From Phaeobacter sp. 22II1-1F12B (GTDB lineage Bacteria > Pseudomonadota > Alphaproteobacteria > Rhodobacterales > Rhodobacteraceae): a stretch of 41,785 nt of DNA. The notes beneath the pieces were generated by a model. That model was not told where the DNA came from, ran no database searches, and worked only from the letters and a program-made list of their open reading frames with translations. Location: positions 1 through 41,785 of the forward strand of contig NZ_AQQP01000022.1 of assembly GCF_002210165.1 (NCBI RefSeq), written 5' to 3'. This document shows positions 7,978 through 16,641 of this stretch, in pieces (position 1 is the first letter of the stretch; each line of letters starts with the position of its first letter). Position numbers and translations under genes: made by a program.

Positions 7978-9699
7978 TTACTGCCAGGATTTGATCAGTT
8001 CGTCATAGGAAACGGTCTTGGGTTCCTCGTCCTCGTTGTCGAGCTTCGCCTTGGGCGAGCCTTCCATCGAGAGCCATTCCTGAGGGTCCTTTTCCTCGTT
8101 CAGCTTCGGCCCGATATCGCCCTGGATACCGGCGCGCTCCAGACGCTCCATCACCCGTTCCTGATCGGCGCAAAGCGCGTCGAGTGCTTCCTGCGGGGTT
8201 TTGGCACCCGACATGGCATCACCGATGTTCTGCCACCACAGCTGCGCCAGTTTCGGGTAGTCAGGCACGTTGGTTCCGGTCGGCGACCATGCCACCCGCG
8301 CGGGCGAACGGTAGAATTCGACCAGACCGCCCAGCTTGTCCGCACGTTCGGTGAAGCTCTCGTGCTGGATCGAGCTTTCGCGGATAAAGGTCAGGCCCAC
8401 ATGGGATTTCTTGACGTCCACGGTCTTGGAAGTCACGAACTGCGCGTAAAGCCATGCGGCCTTGGCGCGATCCACCGGGGTCGACTTCATCAGCGTCCAG
8501 GAACCCACGTCCTGATAGCCGATCTTGGTGCCTTCTTCCCAGTAGACGCCGTGCGGGCTGGGAGCCATGCGCCACTTGGGCGTGCCGTCCTCGTTCATGA
8601 CCGGCAGACCCTCTTTCACGGTGTCCGCGGTAAAGGCGGTGTACCAGAACATCTGCTGTGCCACGTTGCCCTGCGCCGGGATCGGGCCGGCCTCGGAGAA
8701 GGTCATGCCTGCGGCGGCGGGCGGCGTGTATTTCTCAAGCCATTCAATGGCTTTGGTCACAGCGTACACGGCTGCGGGGCCATTGGTCGCGCCGCCACGG
8801 GCCACGCAGGAACCAACCGGCTGCGAGTTCTCGTTGACGCGGATACCCCATTCGTCAACCGGCAGACCGTTGGGTTCGCCCTTGGAACCGGCACCGGCCA
8901 TCGACAGCCACGCATCGGTGTAACGCCAGCCAAGCGAGGGGTCTTTCTTGCCGTAATCCATGTTGCCAAAGACTTCGCCTTCGACGCCCATGTGGCTTAG
9001 GTCGCGACCGGTAAAGAACTCAGCAATATCTTCATAGGCCGACCAGTTAACCGGAACGCCAAGGTCATAGCCGTATGCTTCCTTGAAATCCGCCTGGTTC
9101 TTTTCGTCATTGAACCAGTCGTAACGGAACCAGTAAAGGTTCGCGAACTGCTGATCAGGCAGCTGGTAAAGGTCACCGTCCGGCGCCGTGGTGAACTGCG
9201 TGCCGATAAAGTCTTCGAGGTCGAGACCGGGGTTGGTCACGTCCGCGCCTTCACCCGCCATCCAGTCGGTCAGAGAGCGCGCCTGCTGATAGCGCCAGTG
9301 GGTGCCGATCAGGTCAGAGTCGTTGATATAGGCGTCGTAGATGTTTTCGCCGGACTGCATCTGTGTCTGCAGTTTTTCGACGACGTCGCCTTCGCCGATG
9401 AGGTCATGGGTAACCTGAATGCCGGTGATCGCGGTAAAGGCCGGGGCCAGAACCTGGCTTTCGTATTCATGCGTCGTGATCGTTTCCGACACGACCTTGA
9501 TGTCCATACCCGCCATCGGCGCCGCAGCGTCGATGAACCACTGCATTTCGGCTTCCTGTTCCTCGCGCGAGAGGGCGGACATATCGCCGATCTCGGAGTC
9601 GAGGAACTGTTGCGCCGCCTCCATGTCCGCAAAGGCCGGACCGGACAAGAGCCCAAGGCCCAGCGCCAGTGCGGTCGATGATTTCAATCTCAGGTTCAT
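7978..9699 (-). CDS. glpV: Glycerol ABC transporter substrate-binding protein
   Basis: This 573-residue periplasmic binding protein begins with a clear signal peptide (MNLRLKSSTALALGLGLLSG, cleavage after PAFA). Its length is at the large end for ABC solute-binding proteins and fits the glycerol-binding GlpV subgroup of the GlpSTPQUV importer known from rhizobia. It is the last gene of the minus-strand glp operon, separated from glpU by a stem-loop that may raise its mRNA level over the membrane genes. The role is capture of glycerol, or a related polyol, for delivery to GlpPQ. The call rests on both sequence character and the complete gene order around it. Confidence 0.9.
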   Translation of the reverse strand: MNLRLKSSTALALGLGLLSGPAFADMEAAQQFLDSEIGDMSALSREEQEAEMQWFIDAAAPMAGMDIKVVSETITTHEYESQVLAPAFTAITGIQVTHDLIGEGDVVEKLQTQMQSGENIYDAYINDSDLIGTHWRYQQARSLTDWMAGEGADVTNPGLDLEDFIGTQFTTAPDGDLYQLPDQQFANLYWFRYDWFNDEKNQADFKEAYGYDLGVPVNWSAYEDIAEFFTGRDLSHMGVEGEVFGNMDYGKKDPSLGWRYTDAWLSMAGAGSKGEPNGLPVDEWGIRVNENSQPVGSCVARGGATNGPAAVYAVTKAIEWLEKYTPPAAAGMTFSEAGPIPAQGNVAQQMFWYTAFTADTVKEGLPVMNEDGTPKWRMAPSPHGVYWEEGTKIGYQDVGSWTLMKSTPVDRAKAAWLYAQFVTSKTVDVKKSHVGLTFIRESSIQHESFTERADKLGGLVEFYRSPARVAWSPTGTNVPDYPKLAQLWWQNIGDAMSGAKTPQEALDALCADQERVMERLERAGIQGDIGPKLNEEKDPQEWLSMEGSPKAKLDNEDEEPKTVSYDELIKSWQ

Positions 9700-9743
9700 T
9701 GGTTTCCTCCCATTATCGAACCAGTCTCAGTGAGGCTTTCAGA

Positions 9744-9776
9744 CGCATTCCGGGCTTCCGCCTCTTTCCCGGTGCG
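9744..9776 (-). promoter_or_regulatory. Stem-loop between glpU and glpV
   Basis: CGCA-TT-CCGGG pairs with CCCGG-TGCG (nine pairs with a two-base bulge) in the 83-base gap before glpV. Stem-loops at this place in binding-protein transport operons often stabilise or partly terminate the message, giving an excess of binding protein over permeases. That role is inferred here. Confidence 0.5.
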
Positions 9777-9782
9777 TATCTT

Positions 9783-10055
9783 TTACACCCAGCGGAACAC
9801 CGCTGCGGCGTAGATCAGGCAGACGATCATGGCATAGGGCTGGTTGGTACCGACCAGCCCAAGCCATGCGATATTGATAAAGGCCGAGCCCAACAGCGTG
9901 ATGAACAGCCGGTCACCGCGCGTGGTTTCGATCCGCAAAATCCCCATGCGCGGGGTTTCGGGAAACTTGATCGCCAGCACCGTAAAGATGATCAGCAGCG
10001 AGGCGATGACCATGAAGAAGATCGCGGTGGGCCAAGTCCATGCCATCCATGCCAT
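9783..10055 (-). CDS. glpU: Small membrane protein of the glycerol transporter operon (DUF2160)
   Basis: This 90-residue hydrophobic protein has about three predicted membrane segments: near 8-28 (AIFFMVIASLLIIFTVLAI), near 50-66 and near 72-88. It matches the short DUF2160 membrane proteins found between the permease and binding-protein genes of glpSTPQUV operons. Its exact role is not established; an accessory subunit of the importer is the usual suggestion. It lies 21 bases after glpQ. There is no catalytic motif. Confidence 0.82.
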   Translation of the reverse strand: MAWMAWTWPTAIFFMVIASLLIIFTVLAIKFPETPRMGILRIETTRGDRLFITLLGSAFINIAWLGLVGTNQPYAMIVCLIYAAAVFRWV

Positions 10056-10076
10056 TGGTTTTCCTCCCGTTTCTGA

Positions 10077-10928
10077 TCACACACGTCCGAGGGCAAAGCC
10101 CTTGGCGATGTAGTTGCGGACAAAGTAGATGACGAGCGCGCCGGGCACGATTGTCAGGATACCGGCGGCGGCAAGAACGCCCCAGTCGATGCCGCTGGCG
10201 CCTTGGGTCCGGGTCATGATCGCGGCGATCGGCTTGGCGTCGACGGTGGTCAGGGTGCGCGACAGCAGCAGTTCGACCCATGAGAACATGAAGCAGAAGA
10301 AGGCTGCGACCCCGATACCGCTCGCAATCAGCGGCATGAAGATTTTTACGAAGAACTTTGGAAAGGAGTAGCCATCGATATACGCGGTTTCGTCGATTTC
10401 CTTGGGCACGCCGCGCATGAAACCCTCGAGAATCCAGACCGCGAGCGGGACGTTGAACAGGCAATGCGCAAGCGCCACGGCGATATGCGTGTCGAAGAGA
10501 CCGACGCTCGAATAGAGCTGAAAGAAGGGAAGCGCGAAAACCGCGGGCGGCGCCATGCGGTTCGACAGCAGCCAGAAGAACAGGTGCTTGTCCCCCATGA
10601 ACTGATAGCGGGAAAACGCATAGGCGGCCGGCAGCGCCACGGCAAGCGAGATCACCGTGTTCATCATCACGTAGATCAGCGAATTGACATAGCCCATGTA
10701 CCAAGCCGGATCGGTCAGGATCGTCGCGTAGTTCGCAAAGGTCAGGTTGTTGGGCCAGAGCGTGAAAGTGTTCAGGATTTCGCTGTTCGTCTTCAGGCTC
10801 ATGTTCAGCAGCCAGTAGATCGGCAGCAACAGGAACAGCAGGTAGAGCGTCATCACCACCGCGCTGGAGTTGATCCGGATCTTGCTGCGCGAACGGGTCG
10901 ATGCTGCGGTCATCGTGGTATCGGCCAT
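10077..10928 (-). CDS. glpQ: Glycerol ABC transporter permease
   Basis: This 283-residue inner-membrane permease is of the sugar-type MalG class. It has a basic N-terminus, a first membrane segment at about 24-43 (VVMTLYLLFLLLPIYWLLNM) and five more. The cytoplasmic EAA loop is near residues 175-200 (EIDETAYIDGYSFPKFF... then PLI), which docks on the ATPase subunits. It lies three bases downstream of glpP in the same operon and should form the heterodimeric channel with it. Glycerol as substrate is inferred from the operon. Confidence 0.9.
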   Translation of the reverse strand: MADTTMTAASTRSRSKIRINSSAVVMTLYLLFLLLPIYWLLNMSLKTNSEILNTFTLWPNNLTFANYATILTDPAWYMGYVNSLIYVMMNTVISLAVALPAAYAFSRYQFMGDKHLFFWLLSNRMAPPAVFALPFFQLYSSVGLFDTHIAVALAHCLFNVPLAVWILEGFMRGVPKEIDETAYIDGYSFPKFFVKIFMPLIASGIGVAAFFCFMFSWVELLLSRTLTTVDAKPIAAIMTRTQGASGIDWGVLAAAGILTIVPGALVIYFVRNYIAKGFALGRV

Positions 10929-10931
10929 GGC

Positions 10932-11801
10932 TCAGCCCTCCCGTTTCTCAAGATTGATCATGACGGTGTAAAAGACCCACGAAATCAGCAGGATGACGAG
11001 GAAGTACATCAGCGAGAACGCGGCCGCCGGTCCAAGGTCGAACTGGCCGAGCGCCATCTTCACGAGATCGATGGAGAGCAGCGTGGTCGCGTTGCCCGGA
11101 CCGCCGCCGGTGACAACGAAAGGTTCGGTATAGATCATGAAACTGTCCATGAAGCGGAGCAGGATCGCGATCATCAGCACGCCCATCATTTTGGGCAGTT
11201 CGATGTAGCGGAACACTTTCCAGCGACTCGCCTGATCAATCTTGGCCGCCTGGTAATAGGCGTCGGGGATCGATTTCAGACCGGCATAGGCCAGCAGCGC
11301 GACCAGCGAGGTCCAATGCCAGACATCCATCACGACGATGGTGATCCAGGCCGCAACCGTATCCTGCGTATAGTTGTAATCGATGCCGAGCGCGTCGAGC
11401 GTATAGCCGAGCAGACCGATGTCGACGCGACCGAAAATCTGCCAGATCGTGCCAACCACGTTCCACGGGATCAGCAGCGGCAGGGACATGAGTACTAGGC
11501 AGAAGGAGGACCAGAAACCGCCCTTGGGCATGTTCAGGGCGACGAAAACGCCCAGCGGCACCTCGATCAACAGGATGATGCCCGAGAACATAAGCTGCCG
11601 CCCAAGCGCGTCCCACATACGTTCGGAGTCGAGCATCTCCTTGAACCACTCAAGCCCCGCCCAGAAGAACTGGTTGTTGCCAAAGGTGTCCTGCACCGAA
11701 TAGTTCACCACCGTCATCAGCGGGATCACCGCCGAAAAGGCAACCAGCACCAGAACCGGCAGAACAAGGAACCATGCCTTTTGGTTGACTGTCTTTTCCA
11801 T
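10932..11801 (-). CDS. glpP: Glycerol ABC transporter permease
   Basis: This 289-residue permease is of the MalF/UgpA class. It has a first membrane segment at about 10-30 (AWFLVLPVLVLVAFSAVIPL), five further segments, and the EAA loop near 195-215 (QAAKIDQASRWKVFRYIELP). Its start codon shares one base with the glpT stop (TGATG), so translation is coupled. It pairs with GlpQ in the membrane. Confidence 0.9.
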   Translation of the reverse strand: MEKTVNQKAWFLVLPVLVLVAFSAVIPLMTVVNYSVQDTFGNNQFFWAGLEWFKEMLDSERMWDALGRQLMFSGIILLIEVPLGVFVALNMPKGGFWSSFCLVLMSLPLLIPWNVVGTIWQIFGRVDIGLLGYTLDALGIDYNYTQDTVAAWITIVVMDVWHWTSLVALLAYAGLKSIPDAYYQAAKIDQASRWKVFRYIELPKMMGVLMIAILLRFMDSFMIYTEPFVVTGGGPGNATTLLSIDLVKMALGQFDLGPAAAFSLMYFLVILLISWVFYTVMINLEKREG

Positions 11802-12892
11802 CAGGCGGCCTCCCCCAGAGTTCCCTTGGGCGCGATGCGCCAGTCGTTGGCGTAGACATTCACATGCGCGGCGTCGAAACTGACGCGGTTCATATCGGCG
11901 CTGATCTCGTCGTCTTCCCCGGCGATGATGTTGATATCGTGCCCGAAAAAGTCGGCGCGGATGATCTTGTGACGGCCCACGTCCTCGATCCGACGGATGT
12001 TGACAGGCAAGCCGTCATCGTGGCTCAGGCGCGCAAATTCGGGCCGGACGCCGATTTCGACTTTGCCTTCGACGGGGCCGTAGCCATGGCCAAGCTCCAC
12101 GTGAGACCCATTGATATAAGCCTTGTTACCTTCGACCTTGGCGGGGATCACGTTCATACCCGGGGAGCCGATGAAATAGCCGACGAATGTATGTTCCGGT
12201 CGTTCGAACAGTTCATCCGGCGTACCGATCTGGACGACGCGCCCGTCATACATCACTACGACTTTGTCGGCGAAGGTCAGCGCCTCGGTCTGGTCATGGG
12301 TCACGTAGATCATCGTGTGCCCGAAATCATGGTGCAACTTCTTGAGCTGAGTCCGAAGCTCCCATTTCATATGCGGGTCGATCACGGTCAGCGGCTCGTC
12401 GAACAACAGCGCGTTCACGTCCTTGCGCACCATGCCACGGCCCAGCGAGATTTTTTGCTTGGCATCCGCCGTCAGCCCGCGCGCCTTGCGGTTCAGCATG
12501 TCCTCCATCCCGATCATCCGGGCGATTTCCTGAACGCGCTCAGCCACATAGGCCTCGTCCCGGCCCCTGTTGCGCAGCGGAAAGGCAAGGTTGTCGCGCA
12601 CCGACATAGTATCATAGACCACCGGGAACTGGAAAACCTGCGCAATATTGCGCTCGGCCGTGGGGGCGTTGGTGACATCCTTGCCATCAAACAGGATACG
12701 GCCCTGACTTGGGTGCAAGAGGCCCGAGATGATGTTGAGCAGCGTGGACTTGCCGCAACCGGAGGCGCCCAGCAGTGCATAGGCCGCGCCGTCTTCCCAG
12801 TCGTGGTTCAGCTCCTTCAGCGCATAGTCGTCCTCGGACGTCGGGTTCGGCAGGTAGGAATGCGCGAGGTTATCGAGTGTGATCTTGGCCAT
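11801..12892 (-). CDS. glpT: Glycerol ABC transporter ATPase with degenerate signature motif
   Basis: This 363-residue ABC ATPase has Walker A GASGCGKSTL, Walker B ALLFDEPLTVIDPH, a switch His in YVTHDQTEAL and a C-terminal OB/regulatory domain. The ABC signature, normally LSGGQ, reads LTADAKQ here, so the ATP site that would use it is probably catalytically weak; the partner GlpS keeps LSGGQ. I chose the ATG at 12892 over the upstream in-frame start at 12919 because it has GGGGGA five bases before it and does not run back into glpS. Not to be confused with the GlpT antiporter of enterobacteria, which is unrelated. Confidence 0.9.
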   Translation of the reverse strand: MAKITLDNLAHSYLPNPTSEDDYALKELNHDWEDGAAYALLGASGCGKSTLLNIISGLLHPSQGRILFDGKDVTNAPTAERNIAQVFQFPVVYDTMSVRDNLAFPLRNRGRDEAYVAERVQEIARMIGMEDMLNRKARGLTADAKQKISLGRGMVRKDVNALLFDEPLTVIDPHMKWELRTQLKKLHHDFGHTMIYVTHDQTEALTFADKVVVMYDGRVVQIGTPDELFERPEHTFVGYFIGSPGMNVIPAKVEGNKAYINGSHVELGHGYGPVEGKVEIGVRPEFARLSHDDGLPVNIRRIEDVGRHKIIRADFFGHDINIIAGEDDEISADMNRVSFDAAHVNVYANDWRIAPKGTLGEAA

Positions 12893-12902
12893 CGTTCCCC
12901 CT

Positions 12903-13991
12903 TCAGGCCGCGAGCGCATAGGCGGCGGGTGCGATCAGCCCGCCGTCTTCGCCGAAAATGTAGACGTGGCGCGGATCGAGCCAGACGTTCAGATCCTCGC
13001 CGATGGGCAATTCATGCACCCCGTGGATAAGCCCGACCCAGCGCTCGCCGTGGTGGTCGAGATGCACGAAAGTCTCTGATCCGGTCAGCTCGGTCACATG
13101 CAGGCTGGCCGAGAATTTCATGGCATCCGCAGTGTGCTGCGTGATCTCCAGATGGTTCGGACGGAAGCCCGCCATGTAGCGACCGTCTGGCAGCTCGGCG
13201 AGCTTGCCGATTGCCGGAGCGCTTTGGCCCTTACCAAACATGAGCTTTGATCCGGTCTTGGATACAGGCAGGAAATTCATCGGCGGATCGCTGAAAACCC
13301 TCGCCGTGGTCGCATCGACCGGCTGACGATATACCTCGGGCGTCGGACCGAACTGGGTGACGCGGCCTTCCCACAGGGTCGCGGTGTTGCCGCCGAGCAA
13401 GAGCGCCTCTTCGGGTTCGGTCGTCGCATAGACAAAGATGGAGCCCGAAGCCTCGAATATCTTTGGAATTTCAATGCGCAATTCCTCGCGCAGCTTGTAG
13501 TCGAGGTTGGCGAGCGGTTCGTCGAGCAGGACAAGCCCTGCATTCTTGACCAGCGCCCGGGCCAACGCACAGCGCTGCTGCTGACCGCCAGAGAGTTCCA
13601 GAGGCTTACGGGACAGCATCGGAGTCAGCTGCATCAACTCGGCGGTTTCGCGGACGCGGCGATCAACTTCGGCCTTGTCGACACCCATGAGTTTCATCGG
13701 GGACGCGATGTTGTCGTAAACGCTCATCGACGGGTAGTTGATGAACTGCTGGTAGACCATGGCAACTTTCCGGTCCTGCACGCGCTGACCGGTGACATCC
13801 TTACCTTCCCAGAAGATCTGACCGCTGGCGGGAGCATCCAGCCCGGCCATCAACCGCATCAGCGAGGTCTTGCCCGAGGAGGTCGGGCCAAGCAGGACAT
13901 TCATCGTTCCCTTTGTGAGCGTCAGGTCAGTGGGATAGATATGGGTCTGTCCCTCCACCATCTTCGATACGCCCTTGAGTTCCAGCGTCAT
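12903..13991 (-). CDS. glpS: Glycerol ABC transporter ATPase
   Basis: This 362-residue ABC ATPase has Walker A GPTSSGKTS, an intact signature LSGGQQQRCA, Walker B LVLLDEPLANLD and a C-terminal OB-type domain. The usual switch His of the H-loop is replaced: the segment reads YATTEPEEAL, with Thr at the His position. Together with the altered signature in GlpT this suggests an asymmetric ATPase pair. Its ATG follows the glpD stop without a gap (TAGATG). Confidence 0.9.
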   Translation of the reverse strand: MTLELKGVSKMVEGQTHIYPTDLTLTKGTMNVLLGPTSSGKTSLMRLMAGLDAPASGQIFWEGKDVTGQRVQDRKVAMVYQQFINYPSMSVYDNIASPMKLMGVDKAEVDRRVRETAELMQLTPMLSRKPLELSGGQQQRCALARALVKNAGLVLLDEPLANLDYKLREELRIEIPKIFEASGSIFVYATTEPEEALLLGGNTATLWEGRVTQFGPTPEVYRQPVDATTARVFSDPPMNFLPVSKTGSKLMFGKGQSAPAIGKLAELPDGRYMAGFRPNHLEITQHTADAMKFSASLHVTELTGSETFVHLDHHGERWVGLIHGVHELPIGEDLNVWLDPRHVYIFGEDGGLIAPAAYALAA

Positions 13992-15605
13992 CTAGATTGT
14001 CCTTCTTGCTTTTTCGCGGCCGGATCCGGACTGATGCCGCGCGCTTATCCACTCATTGAGCACATCTGACTCCGCCTGCGTCAAGCGCAACCCAAGCTTG
14101 CTTCGCCGCCAAAGGATATCCTCTGCCGTGTGCGCGAATTCGTGGGAGATGAGCCAGTTGACCTCGGACTCGGTCAGTGTCGCCCCGAAATCACGGCCAA
14201 GATCGGCTGCGGAAGTTGCCCCGCCAAGGATTTCACGCGCTTCGGTGCCGTAGGCGCGGATCAGGCGATGGGCCCAGAAATCGGTGAGAAACGGGTAGGC
14301 TTTCTTGAGGTCCTCGATCTGTCGGTCGACCTGATCCACCGGGAAATCACCACCGGGGAGCGGCACGCCTGCGGTCCAGGGGCCGGAGGAAACCGACAGA
14401 TGTTCGGAAATCTTTTCGAGCGCAGTTTCGGCCAGACGGCGATAGGTCGTGATCTTGCCGCCAAAGACATTGAGCACCGGTGCGCCGCCTTCGGCATCGA
14501 CCTTGAGCGTATAATCCCGGGTCGCGGCCGTGGCGCTGCTGGCCCCGTCGTCATAGAGCGGGCGCACCCCGGAATAGGTCCAGACGATATCCTCTTCAGT
14601 GATGTCCTGTTTGAAGTAGCGGTTGGCGAAATCGATCAGGTACGCCTGTTCCTCGGGCGTACAGACCGGCGGCTGTGCCGGGTCGTCATGTTCGGCATCG
14701 GTTGTCCCGATCAGGGTGAAGTCGGTCTGGTAAGGAATGGCAAAGATGATCCGCCCGTCGGTGCCTTGCAGGAAGTAGCACTTGCCGTGATCGAAAAGCT
14801 TTCGGGTCACGATATGACTGCCGCGCACGAGGCGCACGCCTTCGCGTGAGTTCAATCGTATCTTGGACTGGATGATGTCGCCGACCCATGGACCGCCCGC
14901 GTTCACGAGCATTCGAGCACGGAATGTATGGGTCTCACCGTTTTCGCTGTTTTGCGTTTCAATTCGCCAACCGTCCGAATCGCGCGCAGCCGAAAGCACT
15001 TTGGTACGGGTAAGGATCGACGCGCCACGGGCCTGTGCATCGCGCGCGTTCAACACGACCAGCCGGGAATCCTCGACCCAGCAATCGGAATATTCAAAGG
15101 CCTGCTCGAACCTCTCCTGAAGCGGTTCGCCTTCGGGCGTGCCGCGAAGCGACAGTGTTTTGGTGGCCGGCAGGATCTTTCGCCCGCCCATGTTATCGTA
15201 GATGAAAAGTCCTAGACGGATAAGCCATGCCGGCCTTCTTCCACGCATCCAAGGCATGAAGACCCCAAGAAGATTGGAGGTCGGCGTATCCGACTCAAAC
15301 CTCATATCCTTATGGTATGGAAGGATAAATCGCATGGGCCAGCTGATGTGGGGCATTGCCTTGAGCAAGATTTCACGTTCAATCAATGCCTCGCGGACCA
15401 GCCGGAACTCGAAATACTCGAGATAGCGAAGCCCGCCATGGAACAGCTTGGTCGAGGCTGAGGAGGTCGCACTGGCGAGGTCGTTCATCTCGGCAACAAC
15501 AACGGAAAGGCCACGCCCCGCCGCATCGCGCGCGATGCCGCAGCCGTTGATACCGCCGCCAATGATGAAAAGGTCAGTGACCGACCCGTCCCCGCTGTTC
15601 AACAC
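13992..15605 (-). CDS. glpD: FAD-dependent glycerol-3-phosphate dehydrogenase
   Basis: This 537-residue membrane-associated flavoenzyme oxidises glycerol 3-phosphate to dihydroxyacetone phosphate and feeds electrons to quinone. The FAD fold starts at DLFIIGGGINGCGIARD near residue 11. The family block SSASTKLFHGGLRYLE is at about 48-63, and the C-terminal domain is complete. The start is GTG at 15605 preceded closely by GGGGAGGA; an adjacent TTG codon is possible. It is the first gene of the glp operon. No glycerol kinase is encoded in the window, though it is needed upstream of this step. Confidence 0.93.
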   Translation of the reverse strand: MLNSGDGSVTDLFIIGGGINGCGIARDAAGRGLSVVVAEMNDLASATSSASTKLFHGGLRYLEYFEFRLVREALIEREILLKAMPHISWPMRFILPYHKDMRFESDTPTSNLLGVFMPWMRGRRPAWLIRLGLFIYDNMGGRKILPATKTLSLRGTPEGEPLQERFEQAFEYSDCWVEDSRLVVLNARDAQARGASILTRTKVLSAARDSDGWRIETQNSENGETHTFRARMLVNAGGPWVGDIIQSKIRLNSREGVRLVRGSHIVTRKLFDHGKCYFLQGTDGRIIFAIPYQTDFTLIGTTDAEHDDPAQPPVCTPEEQAYLIDFANRYFKQDITEEDIVWTYSGVRPLYDDGASSATAATRDYTLKVDAEGGAPVLNVFGGKITTYRRLAETALEKISEHLSVSSGPWTAGVPLPGGDFPVDQVDRQIEDLKKAYPFLTDFWAHRLIRAYGTEAREILGGATSAADLGRDFGATLTESEVNWLISHEFAHTAEDILWRRSKLGLRLTQAESDVLNEWISARHQSGSGREKARRTI

Positions 15606-15670
15606 GCTCCTCCCCGCGACAAAGAACGGGTCAATCTATGCCAACAAGAAAGTGAACGCGCAATGGTGAA

Positions 15671-15687
15671 TGTTCGTTTTCTTTCGT
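15671..15687. promoter_or_regulatory. Candidate GlpR operator between glpD and glpR
   Basis: TGTTCGTTTTCTTTCGT contains two TTTCGT/TTCGTTT-type half sites in direct orientation, in the 238-base divergent region. DeoR-type regulators bind tandem CTTTCG-like repeats, and GlpR sites contain TTCG. Position 66-82 bases upstream of glpD suits repression of the glp operon. This is inferred from pattern only. Confidence 0.45.
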
Positions 15688-15843
15688 ATTGACGGCAAGT
15701 CAGGAAAGATTCGAAGATTTTTCAGCTTGGCGGAGCTTAAACACGCAGTTCCGAAACCATAAACGACCCAAGAGTTGCGCGGTTTCTTTCAATTGCTTGC
15801 GAAGCCGCGTGAATAGCCGCAGAATTGGAAATGAGCGATTTAC

Positions 15844-16617
15844 ATGCGAAAGAACAGCATGAACCAGACATTCCGGCACCCCGAGATCCTTGATATCGCG
15901 CGGCGCGAAGGCAAGGTGACGGTCGAAGGACTTGCCCGCCATTTCGGTGTGACGCTTCAGACCATCCGCCGTGACCTGACCGATCTGGCCGATGCCGGGA
16001 GGCTTGAGCGTGTGCATGGCGGCGCGGTTCTGCCGTCGAGCACCATGAATATCGGTTACGAGGAACGCCGGACCCTGCATTCCAACGCAAAGGCGGACAT
16101 TGCCAAGGCATGCGCCCGGCGTATTCCAAATGACATTTCCATCTTTCTGAACATCGGGACGAGCACCGAGGCGGTGGCGATGGAGCTTCTGTCGCACAGG
16201 AACCTGCTGGTGGTGACCAACAACATGAACGTGGCCAATATTCTTGCGGCGAATTCCGACTGCGACGTGGTGGTGACCGGCGGCAATCTGCGGCGCTCCG
16301 ATGGCGGGCTTGTGGGCTCGCTGGCCATCAACACGATACGGCAGTTCAAGTTCGACCTGGCGGTGATCGGCTGTTCCGCGCTGGACGAGGAAGGCGATAT
16401 TCTCGACTTTGACATCGAGGAAGTCGGTGCCAGCCAGGCGATCCTTAGGCAATCGCGCCGCACCTATCTTGTTGCGGACCAATCCAAGTTCCAGCGAAGT
16501 GCCCCGGCCCGCATCGCCTCGCTTTCAGAGATCGACACGTTCTTTAGCGACGCGCCCCTGCCCGGTCCGCTGTCGGAACGCTGCGGACAGTGGGCGACCG
16601 AGGTCGTGATTTCCTGA
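15844..16617 (+). CDS. glpR: DeoR-family repressor of glycerol genes
   Basis: This 257-residue regulator has an N-terminal DeoR helix-turn-helix (about 12-66, VEGLARHFGVTLQTIRRDL and RVHGGAVL) and a C-terminal sugar-phosphate-binding DeoRC domain. The GlpR pattern is clear: NIGTSTEAVA for phosphate binding near 110 and GGNLRRSDGGLVG near 150. GlpR of this type is known to be released from DNA by glycerol 3-phosphate. It is divergent from glpD. The start may instead be the ATG at 15859, since neither has a strong ribosome binding site. Confidence 0.9.
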   Translation: MRKNSMNQTFRHPEILDIARREGKVTVEGLARHFGVTLQTIRRDLTDLADAGRLERVHGGAVLPSSTMNIGYEERRTLHSNAKADIAKACARRIPNDISIFLNIGTSTEAVAMELLSHRNLLVVTNNMNVANILAANSDCDVVVTGGNLRRSDGGLVGSLAINTIRQFKFDLAVIGCSALDEEGDILDFDIEEVGASQAILRQSRRTYLVADQSKFQRSAPARIASLSEIDTFFSDAPLPGPLSERCGQWATEVVIS

Positions 16618-16641
16618 CGGGTCGATTGCGGGGCAGAGGCC

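Noticed and set aside
10464-11498. Plus-strand open frame of 344 codons opposite glpQ/glpP
   Set aside because: Its composition is rich in His, Arg, Gln and Asp, typical of antisense reading of membrane protein genes.
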